64,000 nucleotides of DNA, taken from assembly GCA_963749875.1 (NCBI GenBank), contig CAVVOX010000002.1, positions 1,426,001-1,490,000 on the forward strand. Reading direction: 5' to 3'. The stretch is from JAHQVI01 sp963749875 (lineage in GTDB: Bacteria > Pseudomonadota > Alphaproteobacteria > Rhizobiales > Rhodomicrobiaceae). The notes below the pieces were generated by a model. It was not told the DNA's origin, ran no database searches, and worked only from the letters and a program-made list of their open reading frames with translations. Shown in pieces: positions 35,372 to 43,984 of the stretch (position 1 is the stretch's first letter; every line of letters starts with the position of its first letter). Made by a program: the position numbers and the translations under genes.

Positions 35372-36562
35372 TCACAGCTCCTCGCGGCCTGCCGGCTTCA
35401 GCGATATGCGTTCGTCCCGGTGACGCTCGATGCGGCCGGCCAGGTCCAGTTCGAGCAGCGCAACCGTCAGGCTGCGCGGGCTGAGACCGGTTTGCCGCAG
35501 GAGAATGTCGGGATGAGTCGGCGTGAAGCTGAGCGCCGCGAGGAGATTTTCGCGGTCGCCGGTGGCGGGCCGGATCTCGGCGGCGGGTCTTACGGTCGGA
35601 AGTTGCTCGGTTCGGGCCGGCGCTTCTTCCCACCGCGCTTTACGGCGGAAGCCGGAGAACAGCTCCGTCAGGACATCGTCGGCGCTTGTCACAAGATGGG
35701 CGCCGGCCTTGATCAAGCCGTTCGTGCCGGCGGCGCGGGGATCGAGTGGATGGCCGGGCACGGCAAAGACCTCGCGTCCCTGCTCCAGCGCCAGCCGCGC
35801 CGTGATCAGCGAGCCGGATTTTTTTGCCGCCTCCACGACAATGACGCCGGATGAAACGCCGGAAATGATCCGGTTGCGCCTTGGGAAGTCCTGGCCGCGC
35901 GGGGCAAAGCCGGGCGGACATTCAGTCAGGAGAAGGCCGTATGCCGCGATCGCTTCATGAAGCGCGCCGTTCTCCGGCGGATAGACATAATCGATGCCGC
36001 CGGCGATCACGGCAATCGTTCCCGTCGGCAGCGCCGCCTCGTGGGCGGCCGTGTCGATGCCGCGCGCAAGCCCGGAGACGACCATGACGCCGGCCGGTCC
36101 CAGCTCGCGCGCCAGTTCCGCCGCGAATTGGCGGCCGATGGCGGAGGCGTTCCGTGATCCGACGATGGCCATCAGGTCCCGCGCCGCAAGGGCCGGATCG
36201 CCGCGCGCGAACAGAAGCGGAGGCGGCGCGGAAATGTGCCTCAAGAGCGGGGGATAATCGGCCTCGGGCCAGGCGATGATGCGGGCGCCCGTCCTCTCCG
36301 CCGCCTCCCACTCCGCTTCGGCCAGCTCCAGCGGGCAGATGCTCCTCGGCTGCTGCCGGCCGCCGCGCCGGCTGAGTTCCGGAACCGCCTCCAGCGCGGT
36401 ACCCGCCGAGCCGAAATGGCCGATCAGCTCATGGAACGTCACCGGACCGATCGCGTCGGTTCGGATCAAGCGAATCCAGTCGAGTTTCTCCCTGTCGCTG
36501 AGCCGGCCCGTGCCCATATCGTGAGCTGCGGGCGCCGATGCCTCAGCCTGATCCTCCGCCAA
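35372..36562 (-). CDS. dprA: DNA-processing protein DprA
   Basis: Loads RecA on incoming single-stranded DNA during natural transformation; present also in species not known to be competent. 396 residues: N-terminal SAM-like region (LDWIRLIRTDAIGPVTFHEL), Rossmann domain with GSRNASAIGRQF, SGLARGIDTAAHEAAL and FPRRNRIISG, and a C-terminal winged-helix domain (TPTHPDILLRQTGLSPRSLT). Its start overlaps the end of plsY by 20 bases. Confidence 0.94.
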   Translation of the reverse strand: MAEDQAEASAPAAHDMGTGRLSDREKLDWIRLIRTDAIGPVTFHELIGHFGSAGTALEAVPELSRRGGRQQPRSICPLELAEAEWEAAERTGARIIAWPEADYPPLLRHISAPPPLLFARGDPALAARDLMAIVGSRNASAIGRQFAAELARELGPAGVMVVSGLARGIDTAAHEAALPTGTIAVIAGGIDYVYPPENGALHEAIAAYGLLLTECPPGFAPRGQDFPRRNRIISGVSSGVIVVEAAKKSGSLITARLALEQGREVFAVPGHPLDPRAAGTNGLIKAGAHLVTSADDVLTELFSGFRRKARWEEAPARTEQLPTVRPAAEIRPATGDRENLLAALSFTPTHPDILLRQTGLSPRSLTVALLELDLAGRIERHRDERISLKPAGREEL

Positions 36563-37157
36563 TTTTGCTTTCCTCCCCCTTCAGGAGCCGCGAAATGTTC
36601 GCATGATGGCGGAGGAAGATCAGAATTGTCAGCACCGTGAAAAGCCCTACGGCGCCCCAGTCCTGTCGCGCGGCGAGCATCACCGGCGTTGCGGCCGATG
36701 CGGTGAGCGCGGAAAGTGACGAATAGCGGCTGAGAAAGGCGACCGACACCCAGATCGCGGCGAAGGCCAGCGCGATGAACGGCGCGACGCCCGCGAGCAC
36801 GCCGAGATAGGTGGCGACGCCCTTGCCGCCCTTGAATCTCAGCCAAACCGGATAGAGATGACCGAGAAATGCGCCAAGCCCTGCAATGAGGCCGAGCTCG
36901 AATGCCCACTCGCCCGCGATCACAACCGCAAGCAGGCCTTTGCCGAAATCCCCCAGCAGTGTCAGCGCCGCGAGCTCGCGTCTTCCCGTGCGCAGCACAT
37001 TGGTCGTGCCGATATTGCCCGATCCGATGGCCCGGATGTCGCCGAGCCCGGCAAGCCGCGTGATAATCAGGCCAAAGGGGATGGCCCCCAGGAGATAGCC
37101 AATCAGGAGCGCGGCGAGGACAGAAAGAGCGCCGAATTCGGTGGCCGCAGGGAGCAT
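36543..37157 (-). CDS. plsY: acyl-phosphate:glycerol-3-phosphate acyltransferase
   Basis: Inner-membrane enzyme making lysophosphatidic acid, the first phospholipid step. 204 residues with about five hydrophobic helices. The three loop motifs are present: AIGSGNIGTTNVLRTG near 43-58, LRFKGGKGVATY near 107, and HHANISRLLKGEESK near 185. It is placed between pyrC' and dprA, the usual order pyrB-pyrC-plsY-dprA-topA of this class. Confidence 0.95.
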   Translation of the reverse strand: MLPAATEFGALSVLAALLIGYLLGAIPFGLIITRLAGLGDIRAIGSGNIGTTNVLRTGRRELAALTLLGDFGKGLLAVVIAGEWAFELGLIAGLGAFLGHLYPVWLRFKGGKGVATYLGVLAGVAPFIALAFAAIWVSVAFLSRYSSLSALTASAATPVMLAARQDWGAVGLFTVLTILIFLRHHANISRLLKGEESKIGGGSG

Positions 37158-37190
37158 TGTCTTCCCGATCCTTGTGGAGCCGCGCTCTAC

Positions 37191-38525
37191 TCAGGTCTTG
37201 GCGGAGCTTTCCTTATACTCATAGACGCAGTGCCCGGCGACGAAGCTTCTGATCGCCCGGCCCTGGAGAACGCTTTCATCGAACGGCGAATTTTTCGATT
37301 TGGAGGCGAGGGCCGGCGCATCGACGCGCCAGGGCATTTCCAGATCAACGAGCGCCAGATCGGCGGGCGCGCCGGCGCTCAGCCGGCCGCCGGGCAGACC
37401 GAGAAGCTCGGCCGGCCGGCAGGTCATAGCGGCAAGCAGGGGCCTGAGCGCGATCCCGCCATTGTGGTAGAGCTGCAGCGCGGCCGGCAGCAGTGTCTCG
37501 ACGCCCAGAGCGCCGTCGGCCGCCTCGGCGAAAGGGCGTCGCTTCATATCGACGTCCTGCGGGTCATGGGCGGAGACGATCACGTCGATGTCTCCGTTCC
37601 GCACGCCCTCGACCATGGCGCGCCGGTCGCTTTCGGGCCGCAGCGGCGGCTTGATTTTGAAATAGGTCCGATAGGAGCCGATGTCGTTTTCGTTCAGCGT
37701 CAGATGGTTGATGCTGACCCCGCAAGTGACCTTCACCTTGTCGCGCCTTGCGGCAAGAATGACATCGAGAGAGGCTGCGCAGGAAATATTGGCCGCGTGA
37801 TAGCGCGCGCCGGTCAATTCGGCGATGCGGAGATCGCGCTCGATGATGATGGTTTCGGCTTCGGTCGGAATGCCGGGAAGGCCGAGGCTCGCGGACACCT
37901 CGCCTTCATTCATGACGCCGGCGGCGGCCAGATCGGGGTCTTCGGCGAAATGGACGATCAGCGCATCGAAATCGCGGGCATAGCTGAGGATGTTCCGCAT
38001 CAGATGCGTGTTCGCGACGCTGTATTTGCCATCGGTGAAAGCGAGCGCCCCGGCTTCGCGCAGGAGGCCGATCTCGGTCATCTCCTTGCCGGCGAGCCCC
38101 CGCGTCATCGCGGCCATGGGATGCACATGGACGATGGCCGTGTCGCGGGCGCGCCGCTCGATGAAATCGACCAGCGAAACATCGTCGATAGCCGGCTTGG
38201 TGTCGGGCATGCAGATGATGGTGGTGACGCCGCCGGCCGCGGCCGCCCGGCTCGCCGTCGCGAGCGTTTCGCGGTGCTCCTCGCCCGGCTCGCCGGTCGA
38301 GACCTGCATATCGATCAGGCCGGGGATGAGGAGCAGCTTGTCGCAATCGACGATTTCGCCGCCGCCCGCAGCGCCTGCATCGACATGGGGACCGAGATCG
38401 GCAATCACCCCGTCCTCGATGCGCAGGCCCCCGGTCTCGTCGCGCCCGGTCATCGGGCAAAACAGACGGGCATTGACGAGGACGGTCGGCCCTTGAGGCT
38501 GCATCTGTTTCGCGGCGGCAATCAT
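37191..38525 (-). CDS. dihydroorotase-like protein, probably non-catalytic (PyrC')
   Basis: Amidohydrolase-fold protein of 444 residues homologous to class I dihydroorotase, but key ligands are lost. The metal-binding DMHVH motif reads LIDMQVSTGEPG, and the catalytic Asp motif (TDHAPH in active enzymes) reads SAHDPQDVD. Proteins of this kind beside pyrB are known, for example in Pseudomonas, as inactive partners needed for assembly of the aspartate carbamoyltransferase complex. A separate active pyrC would then be needed elsewhere in the genome. Only three bases separate the pyrB stop from this start, so the two are co-translated. Confidence 0.9.
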   Translation of the reverse strand: MIAAAKQMQPQGPTVLVNARLFCPMTGRDETGGLRIEDGVIADLGPHVDAGAAGGGEIVDCDKLLLIPGLIDMQVSTGEPGEEHRETLATASRAAAAGGVTTIICMPDTKPAIDDVSLVDFIERRARDTAIVHVHPMAAMTRGLAGKEMTEIGLLREAGALAFTDGKYSVANTHLMRNILSYARDFDALIVHFAEDPDLAAAGVMNEGEVSASLGLPGIPTEAETIIIERDLRIAELTGARYHAANISCAASLDVILAARRDKVKVTCGVSINHLTLNENDIGSYRTYFKIKPPLRPESDRRAMVEGVRNGDIDVIVSAHDPQDVDMKRRPFAEAADGALGVETLLPAALQLYHNGGIALRPLLAAMTCRPAELLGLPGGRLSAGAPADLALVDLEMPWRVDAPALASKSKNSPFDESVLQGRAIRSFVAGHCVYEYKESSAKT

Positions 38526-38528
38526 CGC

Positions 38529-39485
38529 TTATCCATCCGGCAAATTGCGCGCAAGAACCTTGAGGACCGCCATGCGGACCGCAACCCCCATCTCCACCTG
38601 CTCGCGGATCAGGCTGCTCGCGCTGTCCGCCACGGCCGAGGAAATTTCGACGCCGCGATTGATCGGGCCGGGATGCATGACCAGCGCGTCGGGCTTGGCG
38701 CGCCTGAGCTTTTCCTTGTCGAGGCCGAAGAAATGGAAAAATTCCCGGATGGAGGGGACATAGGAGGTTTTCATCCGCTCTTTCTGCAGCCGGAGCATCA
38801 TGACGATGTCGGCGTTCTCGATCGCTTCGTCGAGCTTCCGGTAGACTTCGACCCCGAGTCGCTCGGGGTGTGGCGGCAGAAGCGTCGAGGGAGCGGCGAC
38901 CCGGACATGGGCGCCCATTGCATTGAGCAGCAGGATGTTCGATCGCGCGACGCGGCTATGCAGAATGTCGCCGCAGATCGCGATGGTGAGGCCTTCCAGC
39001 CGGCCTTTCCGCCGCCGTATCGTCAGCGCGTCGAGCAGGGCCTGGGTCGGATGCTCATGCTCGCCGTCGCCGGCATTCACCACGGCGCAATCGACCTTTT
39101 GCGAAAGCAGCTCGACCGCGCCCGCCGCATGGTGACGGACGACGAGAATGTCGGGACGCATGGCGTTCAGCGTCACCGCCGTGTCGAGCAGCGTTTCGCC
39201 TTTCTCGATCGAGGACGATTTGATCGCCATATTCATGACGTCGGCGCTGAGCCGCTTGCCGGCCAGCTCGAAGGAGCTTTGCGTGCGGGTCGAGGCTTCG
39301 AAGAACAGATTGACCTGGGTGCGGCCGCGCAGGAGATCGCGCTTTTGAATGACACGCCGGTTATAGTCGGCCTCGGTATCGGCGAGATCCAGCAAGCCGG
39401 TGATCTCGGCCGGGCTCAAACCCTTGATGCCGAGCAGATGCTTATGCCGAAAGTGAAATTTGTGAGCGACCGGCGCAATTACCAT
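38529..39485 (-). CDS. pyrB: aspartate carbamoyltransferase catalytic subunit
   Basis: Commits carbamoyl phosphate and aspartate to pyrimidine synthesis. 318 residues from ATG 39485. Carbamoyl-phosphate loop FFEASTRTQSSFELAGKRL, then KSSSIEKGETLLDTA, VVRHHAAGAV, HEHPTQALLDALTI, and the aspartate-site LRLQKERM and HPGPINRGVEI. It is directly followed by PyrC'. An upstream ATG (39533) adds 16 residues unlike the family and is not taken. Confidence 0.97.
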   Translation of the reverse strand: MVIAPVAHKFHFRHKHLLGIKGLSPAEITGLLDLADTEADYNRRVIQKRDLLRGRTQVNLFFEASTRTQSSFELAGKRLSADVMNMAIKSSSIEKGETLLDTAVTLNAMRPDILVVRHHAAGAVELLSQKVDCAVVNAGDGEHEHPTQALLDALTIRRRKGRLEGLTIAICGDILHSRVARSNILLLNAMGAHVRVAAPSTLLPPHPERLGVEVYRKLDEAIENADIVMMLRLQKERMKTSYVPSIREFFHFFGLDKEKLRRAKPDALVMHPGPINRGVEISSAVADSASSLIREQVEMGVAVRMAVLKVLARNLPDG

Positions 39486-39566
39486 CAAAGGGCTGTTATA
39501 ATGACGGCAAAGACCCCCGGCAAGCGGGATCATCCACCGGGAAGAGCTTTCTAAGGGAAAATACAG

Positions 39567-41249
39567 GTGAGCGAAAACGCGCGGGCGAAGGCGGGGCTCG
39601 GTTATAATCAGGATGTGTTAAATCAGAGCCCGATATTCGAGGACATTAACCTTTTTGCGACCGACCGGCCGCTGCGGGAGGCTCTGGCGCGCGAGGGCGG
39701 GGGCTCAGCGCATGACGATATGGTCGCCTTCGGCCGGACGGCCGGCAGCGCGCATGTGCTGGAGCTTGGCCGGCTTGCCAATGAGAATCCGCCGAAGCTG
39801 AAGCTGATCGATCAGAAGGGCAGGCGGGTCGACAAGGTGGAGTTTCACCCGGCCTATCACGAGCTCATGGCGATTTCATTCGCGGGCGGCCTGCACTCCG
39901 GAGCGTGGGACGAGGTCGTTGCCGGCAAGACGCCGCAGCCTGGCGCGCTGGTCAGGCGCGCTGTGCAATATTTCATGATGACCCAGGCGGAGGCCGGCCA
40001 TCTTTGTCCGATCACCATGACTCACGCGGCGGTCCCCAGCCTTGCGCACAATAAAGCCTTGCTTGCGCGTCTGGCGCCGAAGCTGGTCAGCAAGGAATAC
40101 GATCCCGCCTTCGTGCCGATGGAGGAAAAGAGGTCCATCACGCTCGGCATGGGCATGACCGAGAAGCAGGGCGGCACGGATGTTCGCGCCAATATCACCG
40201 AGGCCCGGCCGCACGGGCCGGACGGGCTTTACGAGATCACCGGGCATAAATGGTTCATGTCGGGGCCGATGTGCGACGCCTTTCTGGTGCTTGCCCAGGC
40301 GCCGAAGGGGCTTTCCTGCTTCTTCCTGCCGCGGTTCCGCGCCGATGGCGGTCTCAACGCCATCCGCATCGAGCGCCTGAAGGACAAGCTTGGCAACCGA
40401 TCGAACGCGTCCTCCGAGGTGACCTTTCTCGGCGCCGAGGCCACGCTTGTCGGCGAAGAAGGGCGCGGCGTTACGACGATTATCGAAATGGTGACGCTAA
40501 CGCGGCTCGACTGCGTGGTGACGTCGGCGGGATGGATGCGGTTCGGTCTCGCCAATGCGCTTCGCCACGCGAAATATCGCACCGTCTTCCAGCGCAAGCT
40601 GGTCGATCAGCCGATCATGAAGACCGTGCTTGCCGATCTCGCCCTCGATGTCGAGGCGGCGACCGCGCTCGCCTTCCGGCTCGCCCGCAGCTTCGATAGT
40701 GCCGCGAACGATCCGCAGGAGGCGGCATTCCGGCGGCTGATGACACCGGTGGCCAAATATTGGGTCTGCAAGAATGCGCCGGCCTTCGTCTATGAGGCGA
40801 TGGAATGTATGGGCGGCAATGGCTATGTCGAGGAAGGACATCTTGCGCGGCTTTATCGCGAGGCCCCGGTCAATGCGATCTGGGAAGGCTCGGGCAATGT
40901 GATGTGCCTCGACATTCTGCGCGTCATGCAGCGCGAGCCGGAGACGGTCGACGCCGTGCTCGCCTCGATCGAGACGGGCGCGGCGGACGCCGGGCCGATC
41001 AGGGCGGCGCTCGACGGGTTGAAGGATGCGCTGGCCTCGCGCTCGCTCGCGGAAGCGGACGCCCGGCATCTGGCCGAGACTCTGGCCATGATCGCCGCGG
41101 CCTCGCTGCTTGCGGCCCATGCGCCTGCCGAAATCGCCGAGCCCTTCGCGGCGACGCGGCTCGCCGGGGGCTGGCGCTACAGCTATGGCGCCGGACTGCG
41201 CGGCGCCGACCAGGACGCGATCCTGGCGCGGGCAGGCGAGGGGCTATAG
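39567..41249 (+). CDS. AidB-like acyl-CoA dehydrogenase
   Basis: Flavoprotein of 560 residues resembling E. coli AidB (alkylation-response acyl-CoA dehydrogenase homologue): NQSPIFEDINLFATDRPLRE at the start, TEKQGGTDVRANITEA and TGHKWFMSGPMCDAFLV for FAD and substrate, and CMGGNGYVEEGHLARLYREA near residue 415. AidB proteins bind DNA and FAD. Protection from alkylation is the proposed role, while an isovaleryl-CoA-type dehydrogenase activity is weak. The start is GTG 39567 with AAGGGA upstream. It diverges from pyrB with a short intergenic space. Confidence 0.88.
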   Translation: MSENARAKAGLGYNQDVLNQSPIFEDINLFATDRPLREALAREGGGSAHDDMVAFGRTAGSAHVLELGRLANENPPKLKLIDQKGRRVDKVEFHPAYHELMAISFAGGLHSGAWDEVVAGKTPQPGALVRRAVQYFMMTQAEAGHLCPITMTHAAVPSLAHNKALLARLAPKLVSKEYDPAFVPMEEKRSITLGMGMTEKQGGTDVRANITEARPHGPDGLYEITGHKWFMSGPMCDAFLVLAQAPKGLSCFFLPRFRADGGLNAIRIERLKDKLGNRSNASSEVTFLGAEATLVGEEGRGVTTIIEMVTLTRLDCVVTSAGWMRFGLANALRHAKYRTVFQRKLVDQPIMKTVLADLALDVEAATALAFRLARSFDSAANDPQEAAFRRLMTPVAKYWVCKNAPAFVYEAMECMGGNGYVEEGHLARLYREAPVNAIWEGSGNVMCLDILRVMQREPETVDAVLASIETGAADAGPIRAALDGLKDALASRSLAEADARHLAETLAMIAAASLLAAHAPAEIAEPFAATRLAGGWRYSYGAGLRGADQDAILARAGEGL

Positions 41250-41258
41250 CGAAAAGCC

Positions 41259-42053
41259 ATGACTGACGCTTCAGAGGAACCGGGGCTGCCCCAGCCCGAA
41301 ACCGTGACGGCGGCGGTGCTCGTCATCGGCGACGAGATCCTGTCCGGCCGCACCAAGGAAAAGAACAGCGGCACGATTGCCGACCATCTGACGGCGATCG
41401 GCATCAACTTGCGCGAAGTGCGCATTGTGCCGGATGACGAGACCGAAATCGTCGATGCGGTGAACGCGCTCCGGGCCCGCTTTCACTATGTGTTCACCAC
41501 CGGCGGTATCGGTCCGACACATGACGACATCACGGCCGATGCGATTGCGAAAGCCTTCGGCGTTCCCATCGATGTCGATCCGCGCGCCGTCGCCATGATG
41601 CGCGAGCGCTATCGCGATACCGATCTGACGCCGGCGCGGATGCGTATGGCGCGTATTCCGGAGGGCGCGGAGCTGATCGAGAATCCCGTCTCCCGTGCGC
41701 CGGGCTTCATGATCGGCAATGTGATCGTCATGGCCGGGGTGCCCAGGATCATGGAGGCGATGCTCGCCGAGGTAACGCCGAGCCTGCGAACGGGGCCGAG
41801 GCTGATGTCGGTCACCATCTTTGTGCCTTCGCCCGAGAGCGCGGTGGCGCCGCCGCTTTCGGAGACGCAGAAGGCCTTTCCGGATGTGAGGATGGGCAGC
41901 TATCCGCATTTCGAAGACGGACGCCCCAGCGTGCAGCTGGTCCTTCGCGCCGCTGACGGGGAGAGACTCGAGGATGCCTGCCGCAGTCTTGAAGCCCGTT
42001 TGAGCGCGGCCGGCCTTGTCCCCGAACGCCTGACTCAGCCTGACGGATCTTAG
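41259..42053 (+). CDS. CinA N-terminal-type (MoCF) protein
   Basis: Protein of 264 residues containing only the molybdopterin-binding fold of CinA (competence/damage-inducible protein A), without the C-terminal deamidase domain. Motifs: AAVLVIGDEILSGRTKEKNS and FTTGGIGPTHDDITADA. Related proteins act as ADP-ribose or nicotinamide mononucleotide hydrolases or have no known reaction. It begins ten bases after the AidB-like stop and is likely in the same transcript. Confidence 0.85.
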   Translation: MTDASEEPGLPQPETVTAAVLVIGDEILSGRTKEKNSGTIADHLTAIGINLREVRIVPDDETEIVDAVNALRARFHYVFTTGGIGPTHDDITADAIAKAFGVPIDVDPRAVAMMRERYRDTDLTPARMRMARIPEGAELIENPVSRAPGFMIGNVIVMAGVPRIMEAMLAEVTPSLRTGPRLMSVTIFVPSPESAVAPPLSETQKAFPDVRMGSYPHFEDGRPSVQLVLRAADGERLEDACRSLEARLSAAGLVPERLTQPDGS

Positions 42054-42116
42054 GTTAAGGCTTCCCGGCCCCCTGCACCGTTGAATGCAATCCCGCATGG
42101 TCCGCGCGCCGGCATC

Positions 42117-43268
42117 TCAGCCGGTCGGCTGTTCCGTTTCGGCTTTCTGCGAGGCGGTGTGCCGGTTGATATAGTCGAAGATATCGCGCGCTTCGATCCA
42201 GCCGATGGTTTCGTCATCTCCGAGCACAAAGGCCTGGTGGCCGCGGGCGCGCTGGAGCTGATGGAGTGTGCCAATGGCGCTTTTGTCCGGCTTGAGCATC
42301 TCCGCCTGCTTCAGGGGGCTGACGACTTCGCGCAGCGGTATCCTGCCGCGTTCCTCGACCGGGATCTTCTCAAGCGCGGAGGGCTGAACGAGACCAATCA
42401 CCCGGCCATGATCCGTGACCGGAAGATAGGATTTGCTTCCGGTCAGCTCGGGATGTCCGGTGATTTGATCGACGGAGGCCTCGCCGGGGATGCCGCCCGG
42501 CGGCGCCTTCATCAGCTGGCGGACGCTGACACCGCGCAAGGTTTCCAGAACCTCCATCTGGCGCTGGGCGGCGCCGGCGGCGTTGAAAATGAAAAAGCCG
42601 ATCAGGATCTGCCACATGCCGCCGATGGATGCGCCCTGATAGGTGTTATATGCGCCGAATGCCATGAGCCCGATGCCGAGCGCCGCGCCGAGCATGGCGG
42701 CGATCCGCGTCGCTCTGCGCAGGCTTCCCATGATCCACCACAAGCCCGCGCGTAGCATTCGACCCCCATCCAGCGGAAAGGCGGGTATCAGATTGAACGT
42801 GGCCAACACGAGGTTGATCAGCATCAGATAGTCGAGCAGCGCATAGAGCTCCGGCCATGCGCCGCTGGGAAGAAGAATTGCGCCCGTGGCATAGAGCACG
42901 CCGGCCAGAATGTAACTGGAGATCGGCCCGGCAATCGCCACGAGGAATTCCGACTTGGCGGTCGGCGGTTCGTCTTCCAGTTCGGCGACGCCCCCGAATA
43001 TGAACAGCGTGATCCCGGCAATCTTGATCTGATAATGACGGGCGACGAGCGAATGGGCGAGTTCGTGGAAAATGATCGAGGCAAACATGCCGAGCGCGGC
43101 AAAGGCGGCGATCAGATAATAGGTCGTCGGGTCAAGGCCGGGCAGAACCTCCGGAAAATAGCCCGAGCCCAGACTCCAGACGATCAGGGCGGCGAGGAAG
43201 AACCAGGACAGATCGATCCCGATCCGGAAGCCGAAAACTGAAAATAGCCGATAGCTCTTGGTAAACAT
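42117..43268 (-). CDS. site-2 protease family membrane metalloprotease with CBS domains
   Basis: Intramembrane zinc protease of 383 residues from ATG 43268 (a TTG at 43286 is the alternative). Zinc motif HELAH at 68-72, third ligand in NLIPAFPLDGGRML near 160, about five hydrophobic helices, and a C-terminal pair of CBS-type segments (residues about 240-370), as in the SpoIVFB/Rv2625-like group whose activity is tuned by adenine nucleotides. The substrate, possibly an anti-sigma factor or signal-peptide remnant, is unknown. Confidence 0.9.
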   Translation of the reverse strand: MFTKSYRLFSVFGFRIGIDLSWFFLAALIVWSLGSGYFPEVLPGLDPTTYYLIAAFAALGMFASIIFHELAHSLVARHYQIKIAGITLFIFGGVAELEDEPPTAKSEFLVAIAGPISSYILAGVLYATGAILLPSGAWPELYALLDYLMLINLVLATFNLIPAFPLDGGRMLRAGLWWIMGSLRRATRIAAMLGAALGIGLMAFGAYNTYQGASIGGMWQILIGFFIFNAAGAAQRQMEVLETLRGVSVRQLMKAPPGGIPGEASVDQITGHPELTGSKSYLPVTDHGRVIGLVQPSALEKIPVEERGRIPLREVVSPLKQAEMLKPDKSAIGTLHQLQRARGHQAFVLGDDETIGWIEARDIFDYINRHTASQKAETEQPTG

Positions 43269-43465
43269 GACGCCCTGTTGCTGCAATCATCCATCTAACA
43301 ACATAGGGAACGCGAAAGGAAAAGCCATGGTTCAATGCGTTATTATGATCTGAAACCGGCTTGCTGGGGCAAGAGGGCCATGCTATGTGAGGGCCTGATT
43401 TCCTCTGGCGGGGCATTGGGCCGCATGGCGCGCGCCGGTCGCCGGGAAATCCTACCCTCACAAGA

Positions 43466-43540
<75 letters not shown>

Positions 43541-43777
43541 TTTTTGTTTGCCGGTTGCCGCCGGCCAACCCAACCGGCGGGTTCCGGTTCGGGGATAGTC
43601 TTCTCACCTCCACCATCGATCACCTGAATTTGCCTTCAAATCTTCGTTTGTACGGGTCCCGGGACCGGATTCTCGCCGCTTTTACGCAGTACGGATGGCG
43701 CTCGCGGGCAGGTGATCGTTTTCGGCGTAAGGAGAATTCTCTTTTTGCGCAGGCGCGCTATATGCCTAGAATACTAA
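43541..43777. other. gene-free stretch after tRNA-Val
   Basis: About 240 bases without a protein that can be recognised. A plus-strand frame of 77 codons (43555-43788) has no family features. The sequence starts with a short T-run (tttttg) right after the tRNA, and GCCGGTTGCCGCCGGCC-type palindromes follow. Confidence 0.4.
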
Positions 43778-43890
43778 AATTTATCTAAAACGCGCTGGAA
43801 CCAGCGCGCACTCTTGTGGCAGATTCCGAGGCACGGGGGCATGACCCGACCACCCATCTTAGCATCATCATCTAAGTGCCTCGGAGAAAA
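43778..43890 (-). ncRNA. candidate small structured RNA
   Basis: Read on the minus strand, an outer ten-base stem TCCGAGGCAC / GTGCCTCGGA (43876-43885 with 43825-43834) encloses two hairpins. One is CTTAG / CTAAG with loop ATGATGATG. The other is GGGTCATGCCC. A perfect hairpin CGCGCTGG TT CCAGCGCG (43791-43808) then runs into TTTTAGATAAATTTT, like an intrinsic terminator. The ends are estimated, no promoter was confirmed, and no known RNA family was recognised. Confidence 0.5.
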
Positions 43891-43984
43891 CCAAAATCGT
43901 AAGACACGATTGCGGCCATTATCGAGTTGAATGAGGGCAGGCGCGGTCGTCTCGGCTGAGAGCACGCCTGGCGGGAGTAGGTTG

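Noticed and set aside
36858..39554. Open frame of 898 codons on the plus strand opposite plsY, pyrC' and pyrB
   Set aside because: It is a high-GC antisense shadow. The minus-strand genes have clear family motifs, and the plus-strand translation is Arg/Gly/Asp-rich without any recognisable domain.
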